Shown here: positions 25,547-38,006 of the stretch, piece after piece | Layout of the letters: every line of letters starts with the position of its first letter | Numbering within the stretch: the stretch's first letter is position 1 | DNA from: Marisa cornuarietis | Taxonomy: Eukaryota > Mollusca > Gastropoda > Architaenioglossa > Ampullariidae | DNA length: 64,000 bases | Assembly (NCBI GenBank): GCA_004794655.1 | Contig: SMMW01000178.1 | Span: forward strand, 186,001 to 250,000 | Direction: 5' to 3' | The notes under the pieces: generated by a model | What the model saw: the letters and a program-made list of their open reading frames with translations, nothing else | Database searches by the model: none | What the model was told of the DNA's origin: nothing | Translations under genes and position numbers: made by a program

Positions 25547-28500
25547 TGTGCATTTGTTGGTTTTCAGATTAGATGGACCGATGGAATATTTAAATGAGGT
25601 GGAACTTTTGTGCAAGAGATACTGCTGAAACAAGTCTTACTGAGCATGCTGTTTCTTTCTCAAATTAAGTACTTGACTATAGAAAAGAAGTAATAAAGCT
25701 TCCAAGTTTACATTCAGTTTCAGAGCTTGAAAATGCAAAGAAGGAGCTGTCAGTGAATAGTGGCTCCTTTCTGAAAACCTTTTTACTGTGGATTATTTTG
25801 GGGCTGTGGGTTATTTCTTACGCCTTTTCTTTTTTTTCTTCTTCTTCTTTAAGTTCCATAAATACTGTCATTGTTCCATGTTAAACGCTTTAAGCCTCTA
25901 CGCAGTCTGGATTCTGAGCAAGCAATCAGTGTACATTTTGTTGATAGATGCTGGTAATGTGTGGGTGTGTGTGTGTATATATATATATAATCCAGGATCT
26001 TTTTGTTGTATGGTCTGCCTCTTATTGAGTTGCCCACTCAGCTATGGCATCATTTTTTAAGATGCAAGATGTATGCAAGTGATTTGTGCGTGTGTGAATT
26101 AAAAAGAAAGATGTTCCCTTATAGGAATAGAAGTGGTAGTTTCCAGAGAAGTAAGAATGTTTGTGTGAGAGAGAGAGACTGCATGCACACATGCCTGCAA
26201 TGGGAGAAAGAGTGCAGGAGGGGAAGGTGCTTGCGTGAATGTGTTTCATTAAAATGGTACTAGTGCTTTGAAAAGGAACGATATGCATTCATCACTTTTC
26301 ATCAAACAATGCTTAACTTGATGCTTTTATTTTCTTTCAAGGACTTCTGTTCAAACAAGTCACAAAAGAACATTTCATCATTTACTGTGAACTTTCGTTG
26401 TAACTGTAATCATCGTGTTTCTTGATTTTTCTTCCAGTTGTAAGCGTGCTTGATGTGTGAATACATTAGCACGCCTGTTACTGTTGATTCTTTTGTGGTC
26501 TTATGTAAGAATTGTCATCAAGGCATCAAGCAAGAATGATGCATGTGCACATATACACTAAAAAGTGAGAGAGTGTTTGTGTGCATAAGAGAGAGAAGTG
26601 GGGGGGGGTGCAGGTGTATGTAACAATGTGCGGCTGTATAAATTCCTTGGGTTGTGACCAAACCTGCTTAAAGTGCTGCTAGATTTTTGAAAATATGTGT
26701 GTTCTTGACATTGGTGTAGATGATGACAGCATAAAACTCCTGCAGAATGTAAGCTGATTAATAGGTGCACTATATCAGAGAGTAGTCACTAGTGAGTTGT
26801 TTGGAATGTTGCAAAAGATTGTGCCATATCTGTGTATAAATAATAATGACTGAATTTTATTCATGTTGATTGCTCTGAGGTATGCATAAACACATATATT
26901 TAGTACACTGGGGTCACAACAGTCAATGCAGGGTTTACTTCATTCTGTTTTCCTTGTCCTAGAATTGTGTTCCTTTTGTAGATATTTTTACCAAATGTCG
27001 GTTTGTTAGGCGTATACCACCACCACCCCCCAACTGTACTCCACCTTCTGGTGAAGAGTGTTGCCTGGTTTATTATTTTTGACCTTTTGTACTCTGTCTT
27101 AAGTGTCATGAACTGATGCATCGTTCAGATTGATGCTTAAAATTTAGTGTGTAAGTTATATCGTTTACAAAATGTAAGTTATATCGTTTACTATAAGGAA
27201 GTATTCTCAAATGAGACATGAAAACGGTGTTTTGTGTGTGATAATACTGTTCTGTACGTTTTTTGTTTTTTAAGTACACTGAAATATTGTGACTGTAGAG
27301 AATGGTTCTTTGCCTGTCTCATTCATGCTTGTCATTTGCATGGTGTAAGGGCAAGACCAAGATTAGCACCAGAACTGTCCCGTCAACTTGAATGTCGAGC
27401 ACTGCTCATTTGGTGGTGGTCTGTAGAATGTTTACACCAAATCTCACAGTCCAGCTAAGAGGAATTTGAATTGTCTTTGGTCGATGATGTCTTAGTGTCC
27501 ACAGTTCCAATAGACTGGATGAAAATGTTACATACTATTTCGGTAACCTGTTAGTTTTTTTATTGTTGGTCGAAATTTGCGAGTGTGTGTGTGTGTGTGC
27601 ATGCATATACATTTTTCATTTTCTTGTTGAAAAATGTTAGAAGTTTCCTGTAAAACAGAACAAGACTTAAGAAGCAACCAGAGGTGTTTGGGGAAGTGTA
27701 GCCTTATTGACTAAATGTGCAGCTCTTTCACCTCCAGCCGTTGATGTAAAGCAGGTTGTATTTTTAGGGGACACTTCAGCCTGTACTTGCTGACATCCCT
27801 ATACGCGAGTATACGGCATACTGTCAGAAACATTTTTAAGTGGATTGTGTGCAGATTTGTTTGTTGATATATTTGCACTCTGACCATTGTCTCCGTGCTG
27901 TGAATCTTGGTACGTGCTAGTGATAATGTATAGCCTCTCAGGTGCAAAGGAGATGGAGAACGCGCGTCTACCGGATCCGGAAATAACCTTTTTCTGAATT
28001 GAAGAAGAAATTGACAAAGAACTATGGTTAGTGCGCGAAGATCGCGTTTTGCTGTTTGGACCAGCGCTGACTCAAAACAACCGGCAAACTTAAGTCGCTT
28101 GTAGACAGTCTCCTTTAGCTGCTTTTCGTTGACAACTTTCGAAAGACACTTCGGTCACATTTTGAAAACCCATTTATTGTAGGCTATTTCATGTACCAAA
28201 GTGTATTACATCAAATGATTTTTTTTTTCGTGCAGTGAAAGTGATAGGCCCGGTATTAGTAATACGAGATTGTGGTTAGAGTCTTATGTACTGTATCTTC
28301 GATCCAAGTGTCTTTAATGTGAAAACTAGTTAATGATTCGTGTTCTTTCCGCACGGTTTCCTTGCTCCGGTGTTGTTTTGTTCCTTGGTTCTCTCTCTCT
28401 CTTATAATCGCATAATCGGTGATGAAGTGTTTGTCGCTAATCCTTTTCCCCATTATAAGAGATTTTAGGGTGTGAACTTCAACTAGTTTCTAATGTTACT

Positions 28501-29100
28501 GTTGCCATTATTTTTTACATACAGTGTTGAAAATAAAATGTTTTAAATTATTATTTTGATCTTCAATCGTGGATTTTTCGGTATCTTCCAAGCACGCTCA
28601 AAATGTCCATTTACCACAGTAGTCCTGCCTCTCGGGGGATTTTTAACATAAAAAGGCTTTGGTAAGTTCATCGTCGGTATATTTTCCTTACTGAGCCCAG
28701 TAATTTTTGTTTTCTCGAGCCCATTTTTAAATTTGTGTGGCTGCAAGTCGAAAGCCTTCTCGAATTTAAATGTGAACGAAATGGAAATATGAGTGTTCTG
28801 ACTGTGAGTCAACTTTGTGTACGCTAATAGAACTACGCGAAAAGCCCCTTTAAGAAAACGTGACTCCCGTGAAAAGAGAGAATGATTTTTTTTCTTCCAC
28901 CTCCACGCCAACTCCAGTCGTATATTATTTTAGAACTACTCTCCAAATGTTTAATTAAACACTTTCTAGCAAACCTTCACACACGCACATGCGTACTTGG
29001 ACGCTTTTAATTGTACTGTACTGTAATTTTGATGTTTGCTAAAAGCTACAAAGGATTTAGGTACATAATTCTTCAAGGAGTCGGCCATAACTACAATTTT
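25547..29100. other. UCK 3' UTR region and intergenic DNA
   Basis: AATAAA at 25692-25697 and several later hexamers could end the UCK transcript. Beyond that are short (GT)n/(TA)n runs (25964-25988) and low-complexity frames. A minus-strand open frame at 28543-28911 has no ATG in its first two thirds and no recognisable domain; I do not call it. Confidence 0.5.
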
Positions 29101-29101
29101 G

Positions 29102-29428
29102 TCATATCAGTTCAAGTTCGGTCATCAGGTTTTTAACTCGTCTGGCATCCGTCGTCACCACGCTGGTGGCGCTCCCTTCACTTTCCATCGAGCCACAGGG
29201 ACTGTAACTCGCTTTTGCTGGCGTCGTAAGTGTGTTTGTAGATGAGTCTTCGCCCCTGTCTGCGAAGGAAAAAGTTCGCTCCATGAACTGCGAATCCTGG
29301 CGATCCTGACGCCCTCTAGTCTCGGGTTCCCGGCAGTTGACGTCAAGGCACGTGCTTTTCGTTGATTGGCTGTTGGCAGGCAAGGAGTTGGTCGCTGATT
29401 GGCTGTAACCTGATGTAGAGGACGCCAT
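29102..29428 (-). CDS. Hypothetical 108-residue Ser/Thr-rich protein
   Basis: An open frame runs from ATG at 29428 to a stop at 29102. A splice-acceptor-like TTTCAG lies 9 bases upstream of the ATG, suggesting a spliced 5' UTR. The product is polar, rich in Ser, Thr, Arg and Asp, with no membrane segment, Cys motif or recognised domain (begins MASSTSGYSQ, ends MTELELI). It faces away from the GC-richer stretch at 29.9-30.1 kb, which could be its promoter. Function unknown, and it may be spurious. Confidence 0.3.
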   Translation of the reverse strand: MASSTSGYSQSATNSLPANSQSTKSTCLDVNCREPETRGRQDRQDSQFMERTFSFADRGEDSSTNTLTTPAKASYSPCGSMESEGSATSVVTTDARRVKNLMTELELI

Positions 29429-30108
29429 GATTTGGGCCTGAAACGTGAGGGAAAATCAACTCGCGTGAGAAGAGTTCAGTAACGAGAAGTGGTCAAAGCC
29501 AGACGTTAGTTTCTCGGAACCTTAATCCATTCGCCATTTGTCGTGGATAACATAGAAGAACTGGCTGATCAACATAAAAAAGAGTAGATTGGTTATTTAT
29601 TTTAAAAAAAAGCAATGCAGGACTTTCTCCGCCTCTCAAGATATAACTGGTCGTTAGCTGCAATCAGTTAAATGATAAATGATGACGTCAGTACGACTAC
29701 ACCAATAAGCATCTTTGTCGGATGTGATTCTGCCATTAGCTGTCGAGCTTACCGACAAAGAACACCCTGATCGACGTCAGTTGCCTTTACATTTGTCGAG
29801 AGATCTTTTCTCCAATTTTCATGTTAAAATGTTTCTCGAAAGGGATTGTCACCTGTATATTCAGACTCAAAGTAGCATTAATAACGACAACAATATCAGT
29901 AAGTTTCACGATTTCTACCGTTATTTCGCCTTTGCCAACGCGCATCTATCAGAAAACTTCGATTGAATCGCGCAACCTCTCACTCGCTAGCTGAAAAGGC
30001 CGCGGGAGCCTCGATTTCGATTAGTGAGAAGTTTCCCTGGCTGATGACGTAGTTATGCTAACAACAAGCTACGATACGGCCACGCGGTTATCCTGTGTAC
30101 ACAGTCAT

Positions 30109-30159
30109 GGGTCGCGTGTGCGTTATGTTTGGTTGTGGTATGTTTTCAGGCCATAAATT
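30109..30159 (+). CDS. Possible first exon of a THAP-like zinc-finger gene
   Basis: ATG at 30109 opens MGRVCVMFGCG, with the C-x4-C spacing that starts a THAP domain. It is followed by a good donor (GTAAGT at 30160). It lies in a GC-richer, promoter-like stretch. I found no convincing continuation (the FP motif or the C-x2-H pair) downstream, so this is a weak call. Confidence 0.25.
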
Positions 30160-33158
30160 GTAAGTACGCATGGTTTTCCGCCAGCAGACAGTCCTTACAG
30201 GCGATTATGGATAAATTTTGTAAAAACGACGGAGAAAATTTTTCTGAACCAAAAGCGCAGCACGGGGTTTGTGTATTTCCCGACGATTGCCGAAGATCAA
30301 TACACACATTTACGCAAGCAACAAGCCGGCTTCTAACATTATCGAAAGGTGAAAGTGGACGCAGTTCCAAGTATTCTTACAGTAAAATGCATCGCCGCAT
30401 TGTCAAAGAATTCGCCAGATTCTGTGGCGCTATCCACAGCTTGCAAGTCCGCCATTGTTTTTGCCACAACCACGTCACACTTCCGGAATTCCGTGCGCTC
30501 GGCTCTCTTCGTCGAGTGCTCGTTAATCTCCGGAAACCAGCAAAATTCCTCGCCATCAGCGACGAATTACACTTGAACAAGCCTGATGTGGCTTGAATGT
30601 CCGATATCTTAGGATTCTCGCGAGATATGGACAATATGTGGGTGAGATATGGGCAATATTCCTGGGCTTGAAGCACGGACCTTTCATTACCGCGGTTTGA
30701 AGCAACCGTGAATCACCGCCTGCATGGCTTCGCAAGGTTTCTGGTTTAAATGTACGAGTGTTGATAACCCTAACCGACGGTATGTGCTTGTGTATCCTTT
30801 TGTAGCGTACAAGGGGGTACAGCAGTTGAGTATTGTTTTGTTCGACACACAGGTGTGCCTTGGTTTGACACTGCCACGCTGGAAGTCACGAGAACTTAAA
30901 AGTCTCGGTTTTTACCTTATTTCACGTGCGAGCAGAGCAGAGCTCCATCCGTCCAGGTGGTTAGGGTGTCTGGTTTTTCTGTCGCTGTCATGCGAGTTGC
31001 ATGAGAAAATTGAGGTTTTGGATATTTTAAAATTTTATGTGTGGGGCGGGCTTAGCTCACCTTGTGGCGATGTAAACAAGGGTGGGTATATTACACCCGA
31101 CATTTAGCAAGTAAGGATAATGCTCGATTTGGACGATGGATATTCCGGCAATCCTGGTGTGTTGCTTGCTGTGTGCTGTCACTGACGGGGGGTGCAGTCT
31201 TCATTCAGGCCTACCAGTCGTCATAGTGTATGTCGACGTGAGGCGCTAGAGAGAGCGCTGGTTAGTGACAAGAGTTGTCACCGTACCTACTGGTATTCAA
31301 GCCGAGGGCTGTGATTCTACTACCGGTACAGTACAGAAAGAACTTTTGCTGAAATCTGGATACAGGCGTCTGAGAACTTATCTGACGTAAACAAGAGGGA
31401 CTCCGCCGAGAGCTGTGGAAGGCTGTGGGAAACTACGGGTTTTGACGGCTGGAGCTGGCGCATAGACGGGCCTGTGGTTCGGCAAAAGACGAGTGAAAGG
31501 GTGTCCGTGTATCTCCAAGGTTGGGGAGGAGCATCCGATACCGAGAGGCTGAATGACTGACTTGCGTGGGGGGCGATATCCTACAGACGATATCCGAAGT
31601 TTCCGGAGGTCCACTGACGTGAGGCCGAGGCATGAGCTTCCGATGATCTAACACCAGAAGAACATCCCCAACGAAGTAAGACTTTGATTAAGGTAGAGTC
31701 ACGCACCAGATGTCCTCCCTGTATAACTCATACGTGAGGAGTTGCTAAAATATTTGTAAAAAGAAGTAACTTGAACTTTAAAAGAAAAAGGGTCTAGTGG
31801 AGAACTTTGTGTTTGCGCTTCGGGTCCAGAGTGGGAAGAAATTAAGCACGCGTAGGAAGACGGATAGGTTATCCTTACTGAGGAGGTGATAAGGCCTAGG
31901 GTGTGCTACCCATTCTGACTCTGTTGTTAGAACCAAGTATTTGTGTGTTGGTGCCGAGGGCACTGTCGCTGAAAGACATTTCTTCATATTTTTGTTTTGA
32001 TATACCTGTTAGACACTATTGTTTGTCAACAATTGCTCCTTGTGTATGCCTATTTATTGTTTACGTCAGCTTGAGCGGCGTAATAATTACAGAAAGAGAG
32101 GGATTTTCAGGCTACGTCTAGCCGTGAGAGTTTAAAGAAATGCTAAATATCATGTTTGACTAAGTGCTCGTGTTAACTACTGATGCTTTGCCTTGTATAG
32201 AGCAGTACTGAGCATATTTCTTTGTGTATTTAAATTGTGAATTTTGTGGTCAATAAGTATTTGTCTCTTTGAGGGACGTTCTACACCAGAGTGGTCATTT
32301 GTTGATTGTGTTGAGTTAACGAATGCGCGTGTCTGCGGATGACTCGTCGTGTGTATGCGGGTGATCCGTGACACCCTTGTTGCTCGCAACTCTTATTATC
32401 ATTATTATTTTATGAGTCTTTTGACAATCTAGAGGTCATGGTCTTGCGGCCTATGACAGTCGCATTTAATAGCTTGGCTAGAAGAAAACAGCCACCGGAA
32501 ACAGTTACCTTGATTGGTCAGACTGCTGCTATGTTTGCATATACAAATTAAGCGTGTTATGAGCATAAATTATTTCTGCTGGAGCACTCAGCTCGAAGTT
32601 TTATCGTTTATTCAGTACAGAATGTCGGTTTTGGACAGATGTCCACTGGGAGGTCACACCCATTCCATTTTAAGGCCGGCATAGAATCGTTCCTGTTACA
32701 AGCAGATGGACTAGTGCAGGGAAAACAGATATTCACATAGATCAGCGTGTGTACGATGTACCTGACAAGGTGGTGCTTATGAAACGACAAGGATGCGAAA
32801 AGAACACGGTAATTAGTCCCCTTATATAAACAGAAAGACGAAAGAAACAGAATTAATTGTTTTCCAAAATTTTTTAATAATATTTATATGAAAGCCAGTC
32901 TACGGTTTTACAATCGCAAGTAACATGATTATCGCAGCTGTCATATCGTCGAAATCATCATCATCGCATTGTTGTCACCATCGCGGCGTGTAATGATCAG
33001 CGTGTTGTAAAAAAAAAAAAAAAATTATCGATCTTACCTTGCAGCCCATCCCGAAAATCAGTCCTTCTCACAGAGTACATGAATGCTGTGAGCAGGTGAA
33101 AGGCCAACTTCTTCCTGAAGTCACTTTACTAACCGGACCAAACCAGCGCCACAACCGA

Positions 33159-33160
<2 letters not shown>

Positions 33161-33232
<72 letters not shown>
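33161..33232. repeat. (GT)n microsatellite, about 72 bp
   Basis: Uninterrupted GT dinucleotides. Confidence 0.97.
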
Positions 33233-33234
<2 letters not shown>

Positions 33235-33952
33235 ACTGTGAGGAACTAACATTGGCAGCCTGCTCTTGCTGTTTTCCCCATTCAGCAACCAGATCATGAA
33301 ATGGCGGTTGCGTGCGGACAAGACGACCCGCCCACTTCCTTTGACTCTTGCGTGCGGGCACGCAGACAGTGAAGTGACCAGTCGGGGTGCGAGGGGTAGC
33401 ACAGGATGAGAAATTAATGAGGTGCTGTCTGTGTCCTGATAAGAGCTCCTAGCACGAGAGTCAAATGGTATAGTCTGTGTGTGTGTGAGAGAGAGAGAGA
33501 GAATGAGTGAGTAGTTCCCTGATAGGCAATGAATTTGAATAAGTGTGTGCTCGGGTGACTTCATGTATATAAACGCCTTAATTCCGACTTAGTGAGATAA
33601 GGCGCTTTATAAATAAAAATTGTTTATATGTTGAGTTTCATAGCAATGCCTAACTCAACATGAGAAATGAACACGGTACAGTCTGTGTCTTGTATCGATG
33701 CCTAGCTCCAGATGACATGAATACAGTACAGTCTGTATCTGGTGTTGGTGAAAGGCTTGTCAGTTGTCACACGATAAAAAATGAAGGGAAGACTGTCTTG
33801 TAAGAGGGAACTACTTGGCACAAGATGAGAAATTAGCCTACATCAACACGGTAATGTGTCCTTCCTCAGCGCCTAAGATGTGATCCATGGCGACCGACGG
33901 TGGCTGAACGGTCGCTCAGAGATTCAGTTGTTCACTGTGTCCGTTTTCTGTC

Positions 33953-33953
33953 A

Positions 33954-34030
<77 letters not shown>
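33953..34030. repeat. (CT)n/(AC)n compound microsatellite
   Basis: A short CT run passes directly into about 62 bp of pure AC. Confidence 0.97.
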
Positions 34031-34033
<3 letters not shown>

Positions 34034-34414
34034 ATCATTAGGGAACCACCGCTTTCAACTCCATCATCAGCGATGACTTTATCGCCGCGCTCCGCCTGCC
34101 ACCCTCGACAAAGACTGGATCATGACTTGTCAAGCTTTTTTCTCCCAAGAATTCAACGACTATCGCTGGTCAAGCTTTTCTCGTGTAATTGCAACCTGAT
34201 GACGTCATAGGCAGGCATGTGCGTCCTGGAGACAGCACGTGAACGTCACCAGACCGAAAGTCACAAGACTTTTTCCTGAGCAATCCACCTGCAATAAATC
34301 CTTCAGCGTGGCGACTACCTGCTAGTACAATTATTCTCCCCAGCATTAAAAAAAAACTACATTCAGATCCAAACCCAGACTCTAACAATAATCCAAACTC
34401 TAATAGTATCAAAT

Positions 34415-34416
<2 letters not shown>

Positions 34417-34470
<54 letters not shown>
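34417..34470. repeat. (AC)n microsatellite, about 54 bp
   Basis: Uninterrupted AC dinucleotides. Confidence 0.97.
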
Positions 34471-34472
<2 letters not shown>

Positions 34473-35076
34473 GCTCTGCAACAAAATAGATAAAAGAAAA
34501 GCGTATGCATACCAGAGAGAAAATTTAAAAAATCATTTAAAATCAAACCTGCAACTGCTCACATTACTATTGCAGCTCCAAGGAAAGCAGCTACCCCTCA
34601 AGCTGTTTTAAGTATTGTATTTTCATTAGACACCATGAAGACAAATTAAGATCATCTACGCACCCGTGAAAAAAATGAATTTAAAAAAAGTCGCGAATAG
34701 GGTTTGGAATCAGCAACCCTCTGTTTGTCAGTTGATCACAATGACCTTTATGCTTGCTTTACAGAAGATGATGGATCGGGCTTTAAAATCTTCCCTCAAA
34801 TCTTTACATAAGAAATCCTGGTCAAATTATTTGGTGTCTGGACACCTGATGTTTTGTGGTGCTGGCAACATTCGGGGAAGACACGGTTCCAAAATAAAAA
34901 AACAACATTATAAACTGTGAAAAACGCTGTTTTTACACAGGTTACGGAATCGGTTGCAATAATAAAAGGTCCCCCCTCCCCCCCCGAAAAAAAAAATACA
35001 AAAACAAAACAAAACAAAATCTCGTGAAGTTACAGGAAGGTCGCGTTGTTGTGGCGCGCGCATATGTATACTAACA

Positions 35077-35256
35077 CCTACTAACATGTGTTAACTTAAC
35101 ATGTACTAACATGCGTAAACAAACGTGTACTAACATGTGTAAACTAACATGTACTAACATGTGTAAAATAACATGTACTAACATGTGTAAACTAACATGT
35201 ACTAACATGTGTAAACTAACATGTACTAACATGTGCAAAGTAACATGTACTAACTA
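35077..35256. repeat. 24-bp minisatellite with palindromic core
   Basis: About seven copies of a 24-bp unit (TAACATGTACTAACATGTGTAAAC and close variants). Each unit carries two ACATGT palindromes. The edges are more diverged than the centre. No coding potential. Confidence 0.9.
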
Positions 35257-35430
35257 TGAAAATAAAAGCCCGCGCCATGATCATGTTTAGTTTCCTCACC
35301 ACAGTACCAGGTGCGGATGTTCTGCTCACCAGCAAATGTTCCTTTTCCCAGCTTGAGGAACGAAGAAAGAAGACATGCAGCATGAAATGCCTTGAGCTGG
35401 AGTTCGATCTTGTGACTGCTCATTATTAAA

Positions 35431-35882
35431 TCATACAGGCAGACACCCCGCTCGCACTGTAAGGTCTGTAGGTTGAAAAGTAACAAAAAAAAAAAAACCA
35501 ATTTCGTTAATGATTATTGACTAGTAGATCGTCGTCGACAGCCGAGCAGCAAAGTATGAAATTCCGACGCGGTCAGAAATTCGGTGGATGAAAGAACCTT
35601 TTAAGGTAAGTCAGGGACACATCCTCTTCACAAATGTCGACTTACCTGACCTTCCTGCACTTTGCTTCATATCCTACCAACGGTTATCTTACCTTCGAGG
35701 CTCCAAGTAATATTAGAAATTTCATTGAACTGCACCGCAAGCAACTGTAAGGAGAAATCCCACAGCAGGGACGAATTTTTCTGAGAAATCGGAGTGGTTT
35801 TGATCACGTGTGGTGGTTTGTCTCTAATGGTCTTCTCGACGTCTGTTATTACTTGAAAGCTGTTGACATCAGCTGTTGTCAT
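35431..35882 (-). CDS. Candidate two-exon small gene, reading frame ambiguous
   Basis: An exon from ATG at 35882 to 35693 ends in a strong donor (GTAAGA). A strong acceptor with a long pyrimidine tract lies at 35466. Joining them in the first frame gives 74 residues (begins MTTADVNSFQ, ends AGCLPV) with stop at 35431. A second ATG frame in the same exon (MKFLILLGASK, signal-peptide-like) joins in phase to a longer frame running to about 35250 (LQCERGVCLYD). Neither product is recognised. The splice signals are better than the coding evidence. Confidence 0.3.
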
Positions 35883-36793
35883 TTTTTCAGCCCATTAATC
35901 ATTCAGTCGATTAGTGTTTCGTGGCAGTAAGTCAGCAACAACTGTCCCCGGCTCGACTACAGTCTGTTTGAATACATCACTGTGTGTTTAACCACGGAGT
36001 TACATTACATCATTCTATCTAGCTCCGTGGTTTAATCATGCCGAGACAGACTTTTATCGCAAAGACATCTTTCTACTCTGTACAAACCTTAGCTTGGAAC
36101 ACAGGTGTCTACCTCAGAAAGTTTCTAATCCATTTGTGTATAGCGGGATACGCATATAAATTACCGTCAAAAAAATGCAGGGGAAATTATTGAGCGATCA
36201 AAGACAATATATTACAGCGACCACGGCTACCTAGCTCCTAGTGGTGGATATCTAAGATCGGCACTAATTAATGACGTCATAAATAAGCTTCGGTCGAGGG
36301 AAATAATTAATTGGTTGGTTTACTTGATTGGAAAGTGCCTCTACTTTGTGGCGCTGGAGACAGTAAAACGATCACGGAGGTGACCAGAGTACCGTTAAAC
36401 AAAATCCAACGAACGTTCCCATGACAAAATATTTGAGATATCCAAATAGTGTGCCCCCCACACGAGATCTGAACCCAGGATCATAGGATTATCGGTGTAA
36501 TGGTGACAACCGAGTGCTTGACCAACACACTGCCAAAGCTCTCCTTGACCCGAGGATTAAGACTTAAAGACCTACCCAACGGTGTAACAAATTGCGTTCA
36601 AAGATTCATTTCCTGTTACTTATTAAAGCTCGGAAGGAGAAACACGAATCTCGAGAAATTAACTAAAAACAATTTCCTCACCTGTTCAAATCTCCAGTTG
36701 GGCCCTCAGCCGCGTGTGACGTCAGTATGGGGACCGCTGCATGGCTGATACAAGATGCTCAGAACACACCGAATCCCCAAAGGACAGATTTGA

Positions 36794-36982
36794 AATTATT
36801 GTGTTGTTAAATGCACAGGAAAACATAGTAAGGGAATAAGTGCGCCTTCGTTTCCAAAGGATTCATCGTTGAGAAGACAACGTATCGTATATTTGTTCTT
36901 GTGTGTGAAGGTAGCCTCACTGCGCCTACACAATAGTCTGTCAGATGTCAACACCACTTTGCTCCAGAATGTTATCCAGTAA
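36794..36982 (+). pseudogene. THAP-domain-like fragment
   Basis: A frame of about 62 codons reads CVVKCTGKHSKGISAPSFPK then DSSLRRQRIVYL. It has C-x4-C, the FPKD turn and the basic LRR helix of a THAP N-terminal half. No ATG precedes it: an in-frame TGA at 36791 sits where the first residues should be. The Trp usual after LRRQ is Arg. The C-x2-H pair of a full THAP domain is not seen. I read it as a broken or exon-level relic. THAP domains are DNA-binding modules found in cellular factors and in P-element-type transposases. Confidence 0.4.
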
Positions 36983-37927
36983 TGTACACGCTGATGAAAG
37001 CAAGAGGGGTTAGGGGTCGCGCAAAGATGTCTTCTCCCAGGGTCCGTGCCTGCTTTACAGAAGCATGTTTTTTCTCGTCCACCAACTCGGCAGTTTCACC
37101 CTAAAACGTCCCGTGCATGTAATACTGTAGTCACAACAGTGACAAGTACAACTATCACTGCCACCACTAATAGTAAGCACAGACCAGACTCAAGTTTATA
37201 CTGGCTGTCAGGTTGTAATAGGACGCACATACACTTACCTTGCATACGCACGACGCATATTACACACACACACACATACACCACGCTCGACGAGCCCCCG
37301 TAGGTGGGGATGGAGGTGAAGAGATTTCTAGTTGATTTATGGAAGATGAAGAACTCGCTGCTCTCTCTTTTCTATCTGGCCATGGAACCGTCGTCTTTCT
37401 TCTTCTTTTTACATCATTCTTTTCCCAAAATGACGACGAACAAATGACGACAAACAAATGACGCACACAAGACGTCAAACACAAGACACCATTCACACAC
37501 AAACAATACAAGACCTACCCCTAACTCATTACACACGTGTAATAATATATGTCAACGCCAATGAGTAGGTAAAGTTAGGTGTTTTTAAGAATTGCTGTTT
37601 ACACAAACCCTGATTGCACTGAGCAAGTTTCATCATAATATAAATGACAGTATTATTTTATAAAATACTTTTGGTCATTATCCAAAGAGCAGTATATATA
37701 TATATATGCATGAAAAAATCTCCTTCAGCCATTTCTTTCAATGAAATAGCAGTGCATGTGGTACTTCCTTCACGGTGTCTAATTATCCTCCTCTGCTTTG
37801 CCTCCACGATCTCACAGCTTTAAGAACTCCTTGTGTACGTGTACAAGATCTCAGGTATCCATGGTAACGCAATTTCCTAATCCTTTTATCGTAAAAGTTC
37901 ACACAAATTTCACAAATTGACATTGAG

Positions 37928-38006
<79 letters not shown>

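Larger units (their letters stand above)
31100..35060. other. No recognisable gene; possible LTR remnant plus microsatellites
   Basis: 31.1-32.4 kb is GC-richer than its flanks, has no long frame, and ends near 32375 in GTGATCCGTGACACC, which on the minus strand reads as a TGTCACGGATCACC start reminiscent of some LTRs. No matching second copy is present in the window. The rest holds long (GT)n/(AC)n runs and AT-rich DNA. Confidence 0.3.

Noticed and set aside
28543..28911. Minus-strand open frame of 122 codons
   Set aside because: The start is TTG, the first ATG is late, there is no acceptor or partner exon and no recognised domain.
30129..30676. Overlapping open frames on both strands
   Set aside because: Three frames are open over the same GC-richer DNA and none has splice or homology support; likely composition effect.
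30724..31107. 127-codon plus-strand frame (MASQGFWFKC)
   Set aside because: No recognised domain, no splice context, Cys/Trp/Leu-rich late part; insufficient evidence to call.
33039..34484. Cys/Val- and Thr/His-repeat proteins
   Set aside because: Frames run through pure (GT)n/(AC)n microsatellites.
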